A DNA stretch of 64,000 nt from Thermaurantimonas sp046295455 (GTDB lineage: Bacteria > Bacteroidota > Bacteroidia > Flavobacteriales > Schleiferiaceae): assembly GCA_046295455.1 (NCBI GenBank), contig JBKBNI010000007.1, positions 62,001-126,000 on the forward strand. Direction: 5' to 3'. A program made the translations under genes and the position numbers. Shown here piece after piece: positions 44,761 to 53,548 of this stretch (positions are counted from its first letter, which is position 1; each line of letters begins with the position of its first letter). Below the pieces are notes generated by a model. The model did not search any database, was not told where the DNA came from, and saw only the letters and a list, made by a program, of their open reading frames with translations.

Positions 44761-47700
44761 TCAGGATTTGTGCAATTCACCACTCACCAGTTTTTTTAGC
44801 AATGTGAGCAAATGATTCATATCCATTGGTTTCTTGATAAAGGCATTGAAACCAATGGAATTACATTTTTCAAGAGTCTCCGGAAGTACATCAGCCGTGA
44901 CCGCTGCCATAGGCACGGAGTGCTCAGTCGGAAAGCCAGAACTTGCCCGAATGAGTTCCGCAGCCTTAAATCCGTCCATCTCAGGCATATGTAGATCCAT
45001 TAAAATCAGGTCGTAGTGCTTTTCAGCGACTTTTTGCAATACTTCAACTCCATTGTTAGCCACTTCAAGTGCAAATCCGAATCGGTTGAGAATGGTAATC
45101 ATCAGTCTTTGATTCACGGGATTATCTTCCGCTATGAGAATATTAAAATTTTTATGCGATTCCGAATAGAAGATTTCATTGTTTTTAGAAGGTCCAGTCT
45201 GAATATTTGGAGTAGTTTCTGTATATTTTATTTTATGAATTCTGACCGGAATATTTACATAAAAAATGGTACCGACATCTTTGGTCGATTCAAAATGTAT
45301 AGTTCCCTTGAGTAGCTGTACAAAGCTTCTGGTAATGGACAGACCAAGTCCTGTACCTCCGAATTCCCGGCTTATGTTTGAATTTTCCTGTTCGAAGGAG
45401 TTGAAGATTCTTTCTTTAAACTGATCAGAGATACCTATTCCGGTGTCGTGAATTTCGATAATCAGTGTGTCGTCATTGGATATGGATACCTTCATTCTGA
45501 CTCCACCGAATTTTGTAAATTTAATAGCATTGGATAAGAGATTATTTAGTATCTGGTGGACAAGGGTTTGATCTGTTTCTACCAAAATGTCTTTTTCAAA
45601 ATCTTTTTCAATTTTAAAATAAATGTTTTTTTCCTTTGCTTTTAATTTAAAAATGGATTCGATTGAACTAATGAAATCATTTAATTCAAAAACAATAAAA
45701 TTGACAGGAAATTTACCTTGTTGCAGTTTTGAAAAATCAAGTATATCATTGATTAGATTGAGTAGATTTTTTGCCGAAAATAAAATCGTCTGAGTGAATT
45801 CTAATGTTTTTTCATCCAAAGGCTCCTGCATCATCAGCTCACTAAACCCAATGATTGCATTGAGTGGTGTGCGTATCTCGTGGCTCATATTGCTCAAAAA
45901 CTTAGATTTTGCCTCCGAAGCCTTTTGTACTTCATGATTTAGTTCAATGAGTTTTGACTGAATGTTTTTAATTTGGGTAATATCCACACCTATGCCGAGT
46001 ATACAACGTTCGCCATCCAGATAAAAAGGTATTTTGTGCGTGAGATACCAATAGGTTGCGCCATTATTATCCGTATATGTTTCTTCAAAAATGTGTAACT
46101 CATTTGAGTCTAATACCTTTTTGTCATTAAGCCTCCAAATCAACAATTCTTCTTGATTAGCACCTAAGTTTTCCGGTTTTTTATCAATGATATCCGATGG
46201 ATCGTCATATCCAAATAAACGCGCAGTTGCTTTGTTGGCCATACAAATGGTACCATCGGATTTTTTGATGTAGATGAGGGTAGGGCTAATGTCTAAAATT
46301 TTTTTATTCAGTTCGGTTTGCTTGCGTAGTTCTATTTGGGAATGAATCTTTTCTGTAACATCAAGTGAATATCCAAGTATCAGGTGTTCGTCATTATCAA
46401 TCTTAATGATTCTTTTGCCACCGTATATATATTCTATCCCCCATGGAGTATCCAATTTATCTTCAAAAAGATATTCACCTTTTTCGAAGACGATTTTATC
46501 TGTTTTTCTGTATTCTTCAGCAAGCCTTTTTGGGTAAATTTCATAATCTGTTTTTCCAACAAAATCGGATTCAGTAATTCCGATATACTTAAGTGTTTTA
46601 GCATTGGCAAATATGTATGTTCCTTGGATGCTTTTGAGAAAGACGCTCACCGGTAAGTTGTTTAGAATTTCCTTATACAGCTTTTTCTGCTTTTCTAATT
46701 CTAATTCTGCCTTTTTTTGAGATGTAATATCTGTCCCATATCCTAGCAAAAACTCCAAGGTGTCTTCTCCATTATAAAATGGTTTAATTCTTCTTAGGTA
46801 ATATTTCTTTTCTCCGTTTTCGATGAATTCTTCCGTCCACTCAATTTGTTGTTTGGATTCAATGGCAGTCAATTTTCGATTTTCCCTTATTTTTAGAACT
46901 TCTTTAGATAAGTTTCGAAGTTCGAAGTATTCTTCATCTGTTTTACCAATTATCCATTTTCGTCTTTGCTCATCTTTTACTGCATACTTATTAACGAATG
47001 TGTACCTTAAATCCTTATCAAAAACAACTACATCCGAAGGTATAACGTTCATAATACTTTCATAGAATTCTTTTTGCTTTTCTAGTTCTCTGTTTTTTTC
47101 TGCAATCAATGAAATATCTAATATATATATCCGTATAATCTCTCCTAAGGGATTTTTTTTACCATAAAATTTATAGATTTTGTTTTGGTATTTCAATTCT
47201 GTTTCAGTGCTCACATCATCAAAGACATTGATGGCAAAATCCATCCACGCATGAGGAATATACTGACCTTTATTTATTCCAAATTCCTGAATAAAAACAT
47301 GGTTAGCATACAAGATAATTCCATTATAATTGATTTCAAATATTGGTATCGGACTCTCTTCTGCTATGGCAGCCAGTCTGTTGGTATTTATCAGCAGGTT
47401 TTTGTATTCAGTCTGGTCTGAGATGATAATGATGATAGATTGAATAGTATTTTGGACTTCTACCGGTAAGTAATGAAGCCTGATCCAGAAATCATTACCA
47501 TTTTTTAAGACAACTTTTTTTTCTGTTATGGTCTGTTGCCCATTAAAAGCTAAATCAATAGCTTTCTTCACACGATCTATATCTTCATCAAACGTAAATT
47601 CAAAGATGCTTTCCCCCTCTTCAATATTTTTGTCAAAAAGGGCCTTTACAATAGCTGTAAATCGATTGTTAAATGATATAATATTGTAGTCTCTGTCAAT

Positions 47701-48282
47701 TTGAATAATTAATTGTGGAATTGATTCCATAATTGTATAAACATTCGCTTTATTCTCAACAAGCGCTTTTTCTCTCCTATAATTTTTATATGAAATAATG
47801 CCCAATAAATAACTTAATAACAAGAAGGATAAAATAAAATTTAAAAGATAAAATATTTTATTTTCAAGTGTAAATACTACATTGGTTTTAAACGAAAAAA
47901 ATATAATAATTAGAATGAATGAAATAAATATAATGAATGATATGATACGTCGAAATACTCTTTCATTATTTAAAATTAAAACAAATGTGTACCCTATCAA
48001 TGGATAAATATATAAACTCACACCATTTAAATCTTGTTTGTTTGATACCGATGCAACAATAATTCCTGCAATTGATGTAAAAAAGATTATTCGTGCGATG
48101 TTATACTGATTGTAGTAAGTAAGTCCAAATGAAACCAGCATCATTAAGACTAAAAATGCAGCAAAATAGGCTACGTCATGTATGCCAAGAATGTATATAA
48201 CCGGTGTATATAGGGCTATGGAAACAGCTGCAAAGAATGTATATGAGCGAAGCAGTTTTTTTGTGAATGGAATTTCGTGCAT
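44761..48282 (-). CDS. Membrane hybrid histidine kinase with five PAS domains and a receiver
   Basis: A 1173-residue sensor. About residues 1-170 hold five or six hydrophobic helices. Five PAS units follow, each opening with a similar phrase: IMESIPQLIIQIDRD, IAEESPIPIFEINYN, IMNVIPSDVVVFDKD, ILNNLPVSVFLKSIQ and ILDISPTLIYIKKSD. Then come a HisKA domain with His near residue 800 (SNMSHEIRTPLNAI), HATPase_c (NNLLSNAIKFT, GTGLGLSI) and a C-terminal receiver with Asp near 1095 (LILMDLHMPEMDG). No Hpt domain or regulator is adjacent, so the relay partner is elsewhere. The gene is more AT-rich than its neighbours. The ligand is unknown. Confidence 0.95.
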   Translation of the reverse strand: MHEIPFTKKLLRSYTFFAAVSIALYTPVIYILGIHDVAYFAAFLVLMMLVSFGLTYYNQYNIARIIFFTSIAGIIVASVSNKQDLNGVSLYIYPLIGYTFVLILNNERVFRRIISFIIFISFILIIIFFSFKTNVVFTLENKIFYLLNFILSFLLLSYLLGIISYKNYRREKALVENKANVYTIMESIPQLIIQIDRDYNIISFNNRFTAIVKALFDKNIEEGESIFEFTFDEDIDRVKKAIDLAFNGQQTITEKKVVLKNGNDFWIRLHYLPVEVQNTIQSIIIIISDQTEYKNLLINTNRLAAIAEESPIPIFEINYNGIILYANHVFIQEFGINKGQYIPHAWMDFAINVFDDVSTETELKYQNKIYKFYGKKNPLGEIIRIYILDISLIAEKNRELEKQKEFYESIMNVIPSDVVVFDKDLRYTFVNKYAVKDEQRRKWIIGKTDEEYFELRNLSKEVLKIRENRKLTAIESKQQIEWTEEFIENGEKKYYLRRIKPFYNGEDTLEFLLGYGTDITSQKKAELELEKQKKLYKEILNNLPVSVFLKSIQGTYIFANAKTLKYIGITESDFVGKTDYEIYPKRLAEEYRKTDKIVFEKGEYLFEDKLDTPWGIEYIYGGKRIIKIDNDEHLILGYSLDVTEKIHSQIELRKQTELNKKILDISPTLIYIKKSDGTICMANKATARLFGYDDPSDIIDKKPENLGANQEELLIWRLNDKKVLDSNELHIFEETYTDNNGATYWYLTHKIPFYLDGERCILGIGVDITQIKNIQSKLIELNHEVQKASEAKSKFLSNMSHEIRTPLNAIIGFSELMMQEPLDEKTLEFTQTILFSAKNLLNLINDILDFSKLQQGKFPVNFIVFELNDFISSIESIFKLKAKEKNIYFKIEKDFEKDILVETDQTLVHQILNNLLSNAIKFTKFGGVRMKVSISNDDTLIIEIHDTGIGISDQFKERIFNSFEQENSNISREFGGTGLGLSITRSFVQLLKGTIHFESTKDVGTIFYVNIPVRIHKIKYTETTPNIQTGPSKNNEIFYSESHKNFNILIAEDNPVNQRLMITILNRFGFALEVANNGVEVLQKVAEKHYDLILMDLHMPEMDGFKAAELIRASSGFPTEHSVPMAAVTADVLPETLEKCNSIGFNAFIKKPMDMNHLLTLLKKLVSGELHKS

Positions 48283-48315
48283 GTATTAAAAATTCCTTTT
48301 TTAATCAAAAAAAAA

Positions 48316-48648
48316 TTATTTTGGATTAATAGATTCCTTTCCTTTAATAATATCAAAAAACATTATAAAGTCAGATGCCAAACTGTAACCGGGATATTTA
48401 AAGGTTGCAGGTTTGTTTTTTTCGAAAAAATAGTGTCCAATCCATGCAAATCCATATCCAAGTAAAGGTATGATCGCAAAGTATACCCAATTTAAAGTAA
48501 TTAAAAATGTAAAAAAGCTGATGATCACAAGGAAAGTCCCGATGAAGTGCAGTAATCTGCATACAGGATGTTGATGTTCAGATAGGTAGTAAGGATAAAA
48601 TTCACGTAGGGAAGTATAATTTTTTTCTGCTTTCATGGCTTTTTTCAT
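48316..48648 (-). CDS. DUF962/Mpo1-like membrane protein
   Basis: A 110-residue protein with two hydrophobic hairpins and the DUF962 pattern: SLREFYPYYLSEHQHPVCRLLHFIGT at the start and GYGFAWIGHYFFEKNKPATFKYP near the end. The conserved histidines (EHQHP, LLHF, WIGHYFFEKN) are those that bind iron in the yeast Mpo1 2-hydroxy fatty-acid dioxygenase, so lipid alpha-oxidation is possible but unproven in bacteria. A minus-strand -7 element (TAAATTTG at 48656-48663) sits so close to the ATG at 48648 that either the message is nearly leaderless or the ATG at 48636 is used. Confidence 0.88.
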   Translation of the reverse strand: MKKAMKAEKNYTSLREFYPYYLSEHQHPVCRLLHFIGTFLVIISFFTFLITLNWVYFAIIPLLGYGFAWIGHYFFEKNKPATFKYPGYSLASDFIMFFDIIKGKESINPK

Positions 48649-48679
48649 CTTTGTACAAATTTATAAAATTAATTAGGAT

Positions 48680-49627
48680 ATGGTTCGGTTTGTACTGCTA
48701 ATCTTTTGTCTATTGTATTCACTAAATCTGTTTTCTCAGGAATATACCTATGGTCTGGTGCTTCATGGAGGTGCTGGTAATATGAGGCTCAAGAATCAAC
48801 CTGAGAAAGCTCGAATGTATATAAACAGTCTTCAGGCTGCCCTTGACAGCGGATACCGTATGCTTCAAATGGGATTTTCTTCTGAAGAAGTGGTTGTCGC
48901 CGTGGTGACACTTTTAGAAAACGATTCTCTCTTCAACGCGGGCAGAGGTGCCGTACTTACCCATCAAGGGATTGCCGAGCTTGATGCTTCCCTTATGACC
49001 GGCCATGATCAGAATGCGGGTGCAGTCTGTGGAGTCAAACAAATTAAAAATCCAATTCTTGCCGCACAATATGTAAAAAACCACAGCGAACATGTAATGC
49101 TGTCCGGAAGGGGCGCTGAGCAGTTCGCTATTGTTCAGGGATTGGATACCGTGCCAAATTCGTATTTTATCACCGAAGAAGTTCGTCGCAAATGGATCGA
49201 AGCGTCCCAAAGTGAAAAATTTGGAACGGTTGGATGCGTAGCTCTTGACCGTAAGGGCAATTTGGCCGCAGGGACTTCTACCGGAGGTATGATGATGAAA
49301 AAGTTTGGCCGGATCGGTGATGCACCCATCATTGGAGCGGGCACCTTCGCCAAAAATGGTCTGATTGCAGTAAGCTGTACCGGTCATGGAGAATATTTCA
49401 TTCGCACGTCGGCGGCTTACCAGATCGCTGCCCGTATAGAATATGGAAAGCAAAAGCCCACCAAAGCCATACGCGAAACCCTGAAAACAATAAAAGAATT
49501 GGGTGGAACCGGCGGTGTCATTGCAATTGACTCAAAAGGGAATATATACCACGAATACACCACTGAAGGAATGTTCCGGGCAGGACGAAATAGTCGCGGG
49601 GATTCGTTCGTAAAAATTTATGAATGA
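48680..49627 (+). CDS. Exported isoaspartyl peptidase/plant-type L-asparaginase
   Basis: A 315-residue Ntn-hydrolase precursor. A signal peptide (about 1-19, ending NLFSQ) places it in the periplasm. GLVLHGGAGNM opens the mature fold, and autocleavage should free Thr183 in EKFGTVGCVALD as the N-terminal nucleophile of the beta subunit. GTSTGGMMMKKFGRIGDAPIIGAGTFA carries the substrate and sodium loops. The enzyme removes isoaspartyl dipeptides and hydrolyses asparagine. It is divergent from the DUF962 gene and convergent with terC, with no operon partner. Confidence 0.94.
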   Translation: MVRFVLLIFCLLYSLNLFSQEYTYGLVLHGGAGNMRLKNQPEKARMYINSLQAALDSGYRMLQMGFSSEEVVVAVVTLLENDSLFNAGRGAVLTHQGIAELDASLMTGHDQNAGAVCGVKQIKNPILAAQYVKNHSEHVMLSGRGAEQFAIVQGLDTVPNSYFITEEVRRKWIEASQSEKFGTVGCVALDRKGNLAAGTSTGGMMMKKFGRIGDAPIIGAGTFAKNGLIAVSCTGHGEYFIRTSAAYQIAARIEYGKQKPTKAIRETLKTIKELGGTGGVIAIDSKGNIYHEYTTEGMFRAGRNSRGDSFVKIYE

Positions 49628-49645
49628 TTTGTTATGTGCAAAATA

Positions 49646-50392
49646 TCAAATCCTCCGGCGAATTTGGCTTTCGGAAGGTTTCGATTGATTTTTTAAGACT
49701 TTGATGTTAAGCAATTCGACAAAAACAGAAAACGCCATTGCGAAGTAAATGTAGCCTTTGGGTATCCCCTGATCCAGGCCCTCCATGAGGAGAGATACTC
49801 CAATGAGCAGTAAAAAACTGAGCGCAAGAATCTTGATCGTTGGATGTCGCTCTACGAAACTGCTTATCGAGTGCATGGACACCATCATCACTCCCACTGC
49901 TATCACGATGGCTGTAATCATGACCCATACCCGGTCAGCCATGCCAATCGCGGTAATAACACTGTCTAATGAAAAAACAATATCGAGGAGCAGAATCTGC
50001 ACGATTACTGACGTGAAGGTTACTGTCTTGATGGATGAAGCGGGTAAATCAGAGTTTCCCTCCAGCTTGTGATGAATTTCGCTTGTGCTTTTGTATATCA
50101 AAAACAGCCCACCTGAGAGTAAAATCAGGTCGCGACCGGAAATTCCGCGAGTTTCATCTCCCAAAAATCCAAACGGTAGCTCAAACAGAGGGCGGGTGAG
50201 GTTCATCATCCACTGCAGCGAGAGGAGTAACATAATCCGAAGACCCATGGCCAGTATTAGCCCTAACTGCCTTGCTTTTGCCTGCTGTTCTTTTGGGAGT
50301 TTTGAGGATAATATACTGATAAAGATGATGTTGTCAATGCCCAGTACGATTTCTAAAACCGTAAGGGTAATGAGGGATGCAGCAATTTCCAT
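49646..50392 (-). CDS. TerC-family integral membrane protein
   Basis: A 248-residue protein with about seven helices. The TerC hallmarks are present: EIVLGIDNIIFISILSSKLP and DIVFSLDSVITAIGMAD, in which paired acidic residues within helices are thought to bind metal. Members have been linked to manganese export during protein secretion or to tellurite resistance. The first ATG in frame is at 50392 and gives the usual MEIAASLITL start; a TTG at 50422 would add ten residues. CAAAAATA at 50420-50427 (TATTTTTG on the minus strand) is a fitting -7 element for the ATG start. It converges with the asparaginase gene. Confidence 0.92.
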   Translation of the reverse strand: MEIAASLITLTVLEIVLGIDNIIFISILSSKLPKEQQAKARQLGLILAMGLRIMLLLSLQWMMNLTRPLFELPFGFLGDETRGISGRDLILLSGGLFLIYKSTSEIHHKLEGNSDLPASSIKTVTFTSVIVQILLLDIVFSLDSVITAIGMADRVWVMITAIVIAVGVMMVSMHSISSFVERHPTIKILALSFLLLIGVSLLMEGLDQGIPKGYIYFAMAFSVFVELLNIKVLKNQSKPSESQIRRRI

Positions 50393-50733
50393 GGAAAATT
50401 GTTGAATGAAATTCAAGCTCAAAAATATTGGTAGGCGTTAGTCTGAAAAAAGCTACTGAGTTGTGAAAGCAAAAATTTTTCGGCATACATTATTTTGGGT
50501 ATAATTCTCACAAAATTTAACTTCTGTCGAGAAGCTACATGCCGGAGAATTTCTTTATTAACTCTATAAGATAAGTGTATTATAGCAGTAATTAAAATTC
50601 TAGTTGACGTACTATTCCAATCAAAACGAAATTTTTATCAACTAAATCTCAATTGAAATTTAAAAACAAATCGTGTTTTTAAGCTGTACTTCTATACACC
50701 TTTTCTTAGATTAATAATAATTCAATACAAATT

Positions 50734-50768
50734 TTGGCTTTTATCATTCGAATTAAATTCTACTTTTG
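50734..50768 (+). promoter_or_regulatory. Promoter of the scoA/GATase/ATP-grasp genes
   Basis: TTG at 50734-50736 and TACTTTTG at 50761-50768 match the Bacteroidota consensus with a 24-base spacer (long but tolerable). The ATG at 50791 is 23 bases downstream. The rest of the 50428-50733 gap is AT-rich and shows nothing I recognise. Confidence 0.6.
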
Positions 50769-50790
50769 TGACGTTATATGAATTTAAATA

Positions 50791-51504
50791 ATGATTAACA
50801 AAGCTGTTAAAGATGCTGAGGAAGCCATCAGGGGTCTGGCGCATGGAATGACTGTGATGTTTGGAGGTTTTGGCTTATGCGGAATCCCTGAAAACTGCAT
50901 CTCGGCAATTCGTAATTCCGGAATCAAAAACCTGACCTGTATCAGCAATAATGCAGGAGTGGATGATTTTGGGCTTGGTCTGCTTCTTCAGACGCGACAA
51001 ATCAAGAAAATGATCGCCTCATACGTAGGCGAAAATGACGAATTCGAACGACAAATGCTAAGCGGAGAGTTAGAGGTAGAACTCATTCCGCAGGGGACCT
51101 TGGCTGAGAGGTGCAGGGCCGCCGGTGCTGGAATTCCCGCATTTTTTACTCCGGCGGGATATGGTACGGAAGTAGCTGAAGGAAAGGAAGTTCGCTTCTT
51201 TGGTGGCAAGGCATACATTCTAGAACATGCTTTCGATGCACAGTTCGCCTTTGTCAAAGCATGGAAAGGAGATACAGCCGGAAACCTGATATACAAGGGT
51301 ACAGCTTTGAACTTCAACCATGTAATGGCGATGGCCGGAAGAATTACAGTGGCCGAGGTAGAAGAGCTCGTCCCTGCAGGCCAATTGGACCCAAATTTTA
51401 TACACACTCCGGGAATATTCGTACAGCGAATTTTCCAGGGCAAATCGTATGAAAAGCGCATCGAACAGCGCACCGTCAGAAAAAGGGAAAAAACATCCAT
51501 TTGA
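50791..51504 (+). CDS. scoA: 3-oxoacid CoA-transferase subunit A (without adjacent subunit B)
   Basis: A 237-residue protein of the family I CoA-transferase alpha subunit. GMTVMFGGFGLCGIPENCI carries the Gly-rich CoA loop, followed by NNAGVDDFGLGLLL, the GTLAERCRAAGAGIPAFFTPAGYGT signature and a C-terminal HTPGIFVQRIF. In SCOT enzymes the catalytic glutamate is on subunit B, which normally follows directly; here the next gene, 12 bases on, is a glutamine-amidotransferase-like gene, so B must lie elsewhere or be lost. Expected reaction with a partner: CoA transfer between succinyl-CoA and acetoacetate. A dedicated promoter precedes it. Confidence 0.92.
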   Translation: MINKAVKDAEEAIRGLAHGMTVMFGGFGLCGIPENCISAIRNSGIKNLTCISNNAGVDDFGLGLLLQTRQIKKMIASYVGENDEFERQMLSGELEVELIPQGTLAERCRAAGAGIPAFFTPAGYGTEVAEGKEVRFFGGKAYILEHAFDAQFAFVKAWKGDTAGNLIYKGTALNFNHVMAMAGRITVAEVEELVPAGQLDPNFIHTPGIFVQRIFQGKSYEKRIEQRTVRKREKTSI

Positions 51505-51516
51505 ATCACTTTGATA

Positions 51517-52353
51517 ATGAAGAAGGCCTTTAGGGTGGCAATATTGGATATGTATATCGGAGAGCCCAACCAGGGCAAAAAAGGAATACATAGCATTGTA
51601 CAGGACTTTTGTGAAGAGCATGATTTAATCCCGGATATCACGGAATACGATACCCGAGGATCCGCACATGTACCTGATCTGAATTATGACGCCTACATCT
51701 CTACCGGAGGTCCCGGTAGCCCGATCGAAAGCGAAGGAAGCGAATGGGAAAACGCTTATTTTGATTTTGTTGAAAAACTCAGAGCTCATAATCGCAGATT
51801 TTCAAACAAAAAACTATTGTTTCTCATTTGTCACAGTTTTCAAATTTTTGTCAGACATTATGGTCTGGGAAAGCTTTCGAAGCGTAAATCGACTTCTTTC
51901 GGAATATTCCCGATTCATAAGACCTCGGAGGGGAAAAACGACCGCTATCTGGCAGAATTACCGGATCCCTTCTGGGCGGTAGATAGTCGCGATTATCAAA
52001 TCACTGAGCCTAATGAAGTAGCCCTGAATCTGATGGGGAGCGCCATCCTCGCCATTGAGAAGCTAAGACCTCAGGTCAAGCTGGAGAGAGCGGTCATGTG
52101 CATGCGATTTGATGATCACATCTTTGGTACTCAATTCCATCCGGAAGCTAATGTAGAAGGAATGCTGAGCTATCTGCACAATCCTGAGAAGAAAAAGTAT
52201 ATCATCGAAACCTATGGTGAAGAGAAATATTACGATATGCTCAAAAGGATAAATGACTCGGATAAAATTATACTTACCCGCAATACCGTCATCATGTCTT
52301 TTTTAAAAGAGGCATATGAAATAAAACAAAAAAGCAGAAAGGAATATGCATAA
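51517..52353 (+). CDS. Class I glutamine-amidotransferase-like protein
   Basis: A 278-residue cytoplasmic protein of the GATase-1 (GMP synthase-like) fold. STGGPGSP (about 62-69) forms the oxyanion region, Cys105 in FLICHSFQ is the nucleophile and His208/Glu210 in GTQFHPEANVEG complete the triad. The elbow reads LICHSF rather than the usual GxCxG, and about 70 residues after the triad are extra compared with minimal domains. The ATG at 51517 is preferred; a TTG two codons upstream is also in frame. It overlaps the ATP-grasp-like gene by 8 bases, so ammonia transfer or hydrolysis of an amide or isopeptide made by that ligase is plausible. Confidence 0.85.
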   Translation: MKKAFRVAILDMYIGEPNQGKKGIHSIVQDFCEEHDLIPDITEYDTRGSAHVPDLNYDAYISTGGPGSPIESEGSEWENAYFDFVEKLRAHNRRFSNKKLLFLICHSFQIFVRHYGLGKLSKRKSTSFGIFPIHKTSEGKNDRYLAELPDPFWAVDSRDYQITEPNEVALNLMGSAILAIEKLRPQVKLERAVMCMRFDDHIFGTQFHPEANVEGMLSYLHNPEKKKYIIETYGEEKYYDMLKRINDSDKIILTRNTVIMSFLKEAYEIKQKSRKEYA

Positions 52354-53548
52354 GAAATACAGAGAGTCCTTTAATGCAAAGTACTCAACCGAATTATACC
52401 AAAAATTTCTCAACCGGATATACTCAGATTTCCAGTACAAAATACCCTTTCGAGTGGCTGAAAGTCCTGTTTTTTTTTCAGCTGCAGAGAAAAAAAATTT
52501 TATGGATGCTGCCGAAGATATCCTTTCTCAGGTGCTTTCATTGGATTTGGATAATATTTCGGGTGGCAATATACCATCGGACAGACGCGTACCAGGTGAC
52601 GAAGGCAAGCCGCATTTTATTGCCATCGATTTTGGTCTGACGGTAGATTCGCTAGGAAACATTCACCCCAAGCTCATCGAGCTGCAAGGATTTCCATCGC
52701 TATTTTACTATCAGCCCTGGATATTCAGCCATTATAAAAATCACTATAACCTTCCAGATCATTTGTCTCCATTTTTCTGTGAGAATGGAGAACATCAATA
52801 CTATGAATACCTTCAGAATATAATTGTAGGAGATTGCGATAAAGAAAATGTCATATTGCTTGAAATAGAGCCGGAAAAACAAAACACTGCCATTGATTTT
52901 TTTGTAACAAAAAAAGTATTGGGTATCGAATATGTATGCCTCACCCAGCTGAGTACAAAGGGAGATAAAATATTTTACAAAAAAGGCGGAAAAGAAATAC
53001 AAGTCAAGCGTATTTATAATCGGATTATTTTTGATGAATTGGATCAAAGAAAGGATCTGCAGTATGCCATTGATTTCCAAAAGTCCTATGACGTAAAGTG
53101 GATCACCCATCCAAATTGGTTTTTTAAAATTTCAAAGATCCTTTTGCCTCACATACAAAGCCAGTATTCTCCAAAATGTATCAGGCTTTCGGACTTAAAA
53201 GAAATTCCTGAAAATCTTGAGGATTTTGTACTAAAACCTCTGTTTAGCTTTTCGGGCAGTGGGGTTGTCTTCCACGTGCGTAAAGCAGATATTGACGCCA
53301 TACCTGATGACCAACGCGACAACTTTGTCTTGCAGGAGAAGGTCACCTATGCCGAATTAATCACTGACCCGGGAGACGTTCAAAAATCAAAGGCCGAATT
53401 CAGGTTGCTCTATGTGTGGCCCGAACATCTTGAAAGACCTGTTCCGGTGATCAATCTGATGCGATTGAGTAAGGGTGAGATGATCGGGGTTAAGTATAAT
53501 AAAAACAAAACTTGGGTAGGCGGTACGATAGGTTTATTTGAGCAATAA
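52346..53548 (+). CDS. ATP-grasp-like ligase of unknown substrate
   Basis: A 400-residue protein. A conserved N-terminal block (HFIAIDFGLTVDSLGNIHPKLIELQGFPSL, about 95-125) is followed by a C-terminal part with ATP-grasp features: the lysine and glycine-rich loop FVLKPLFSFSGSGVVFHV (about 295), the hinge NFVLQEKV, and acidic/Asn metal-site candidates in KAEFRLLYVW and VINLMRLSKG. No signal peptide. I do not know a named family. ATP-grasp enzymes join a carboxylate to an amine or thiol through an acyl phosphate; the overlap with the GATase-like gene suggests a two-enzyme pathway. It ends 15 bases inside the convergent LysE gene. Confidence 0.7.
   Translation: MHKKYRESFNAKYSTELYQKFLNRIYSDFQYKIPFRVAESPVFFSAAEKKNFMDAAEDILSQVLSLDLDNISGGNIPSDRRVPGDEGKPHFIAIDFGLTVDSLGNIHPKLIELQGFPSLFYYQPWIFSHYKNHYNLPDHLSPFFCENGEHQYYEYLQNIIVGDCDKENVILLEIEPEKQNTAIDFFVTKKVLGIEYVCLTQLSTKGDKIFYKKGGKEIQVKRIYNRIIFDELDQRKDLQYAIDFQKSYDVKWITHPNWFFKISKILLPHIQSQYSPKCIRLSDLKEIPENLEDFVLKPLFSFSGSGVVFHVRKADIDAIPDDQRDNFVLQEKVTYAELITDPGDVQKSKAEFRLLYVWPEHLERPVPVINLMRLSKGEMIGVKYNKNKTWVGGTIGLFEQ

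Noticed and set aside
50988..51641. Open frame of about 217 codons on the minus strand opposite scoA
   Set aside because: Ser/Cys/Pro-rich shadow of the conserved CoA-transferase frame; no start context and no motif.
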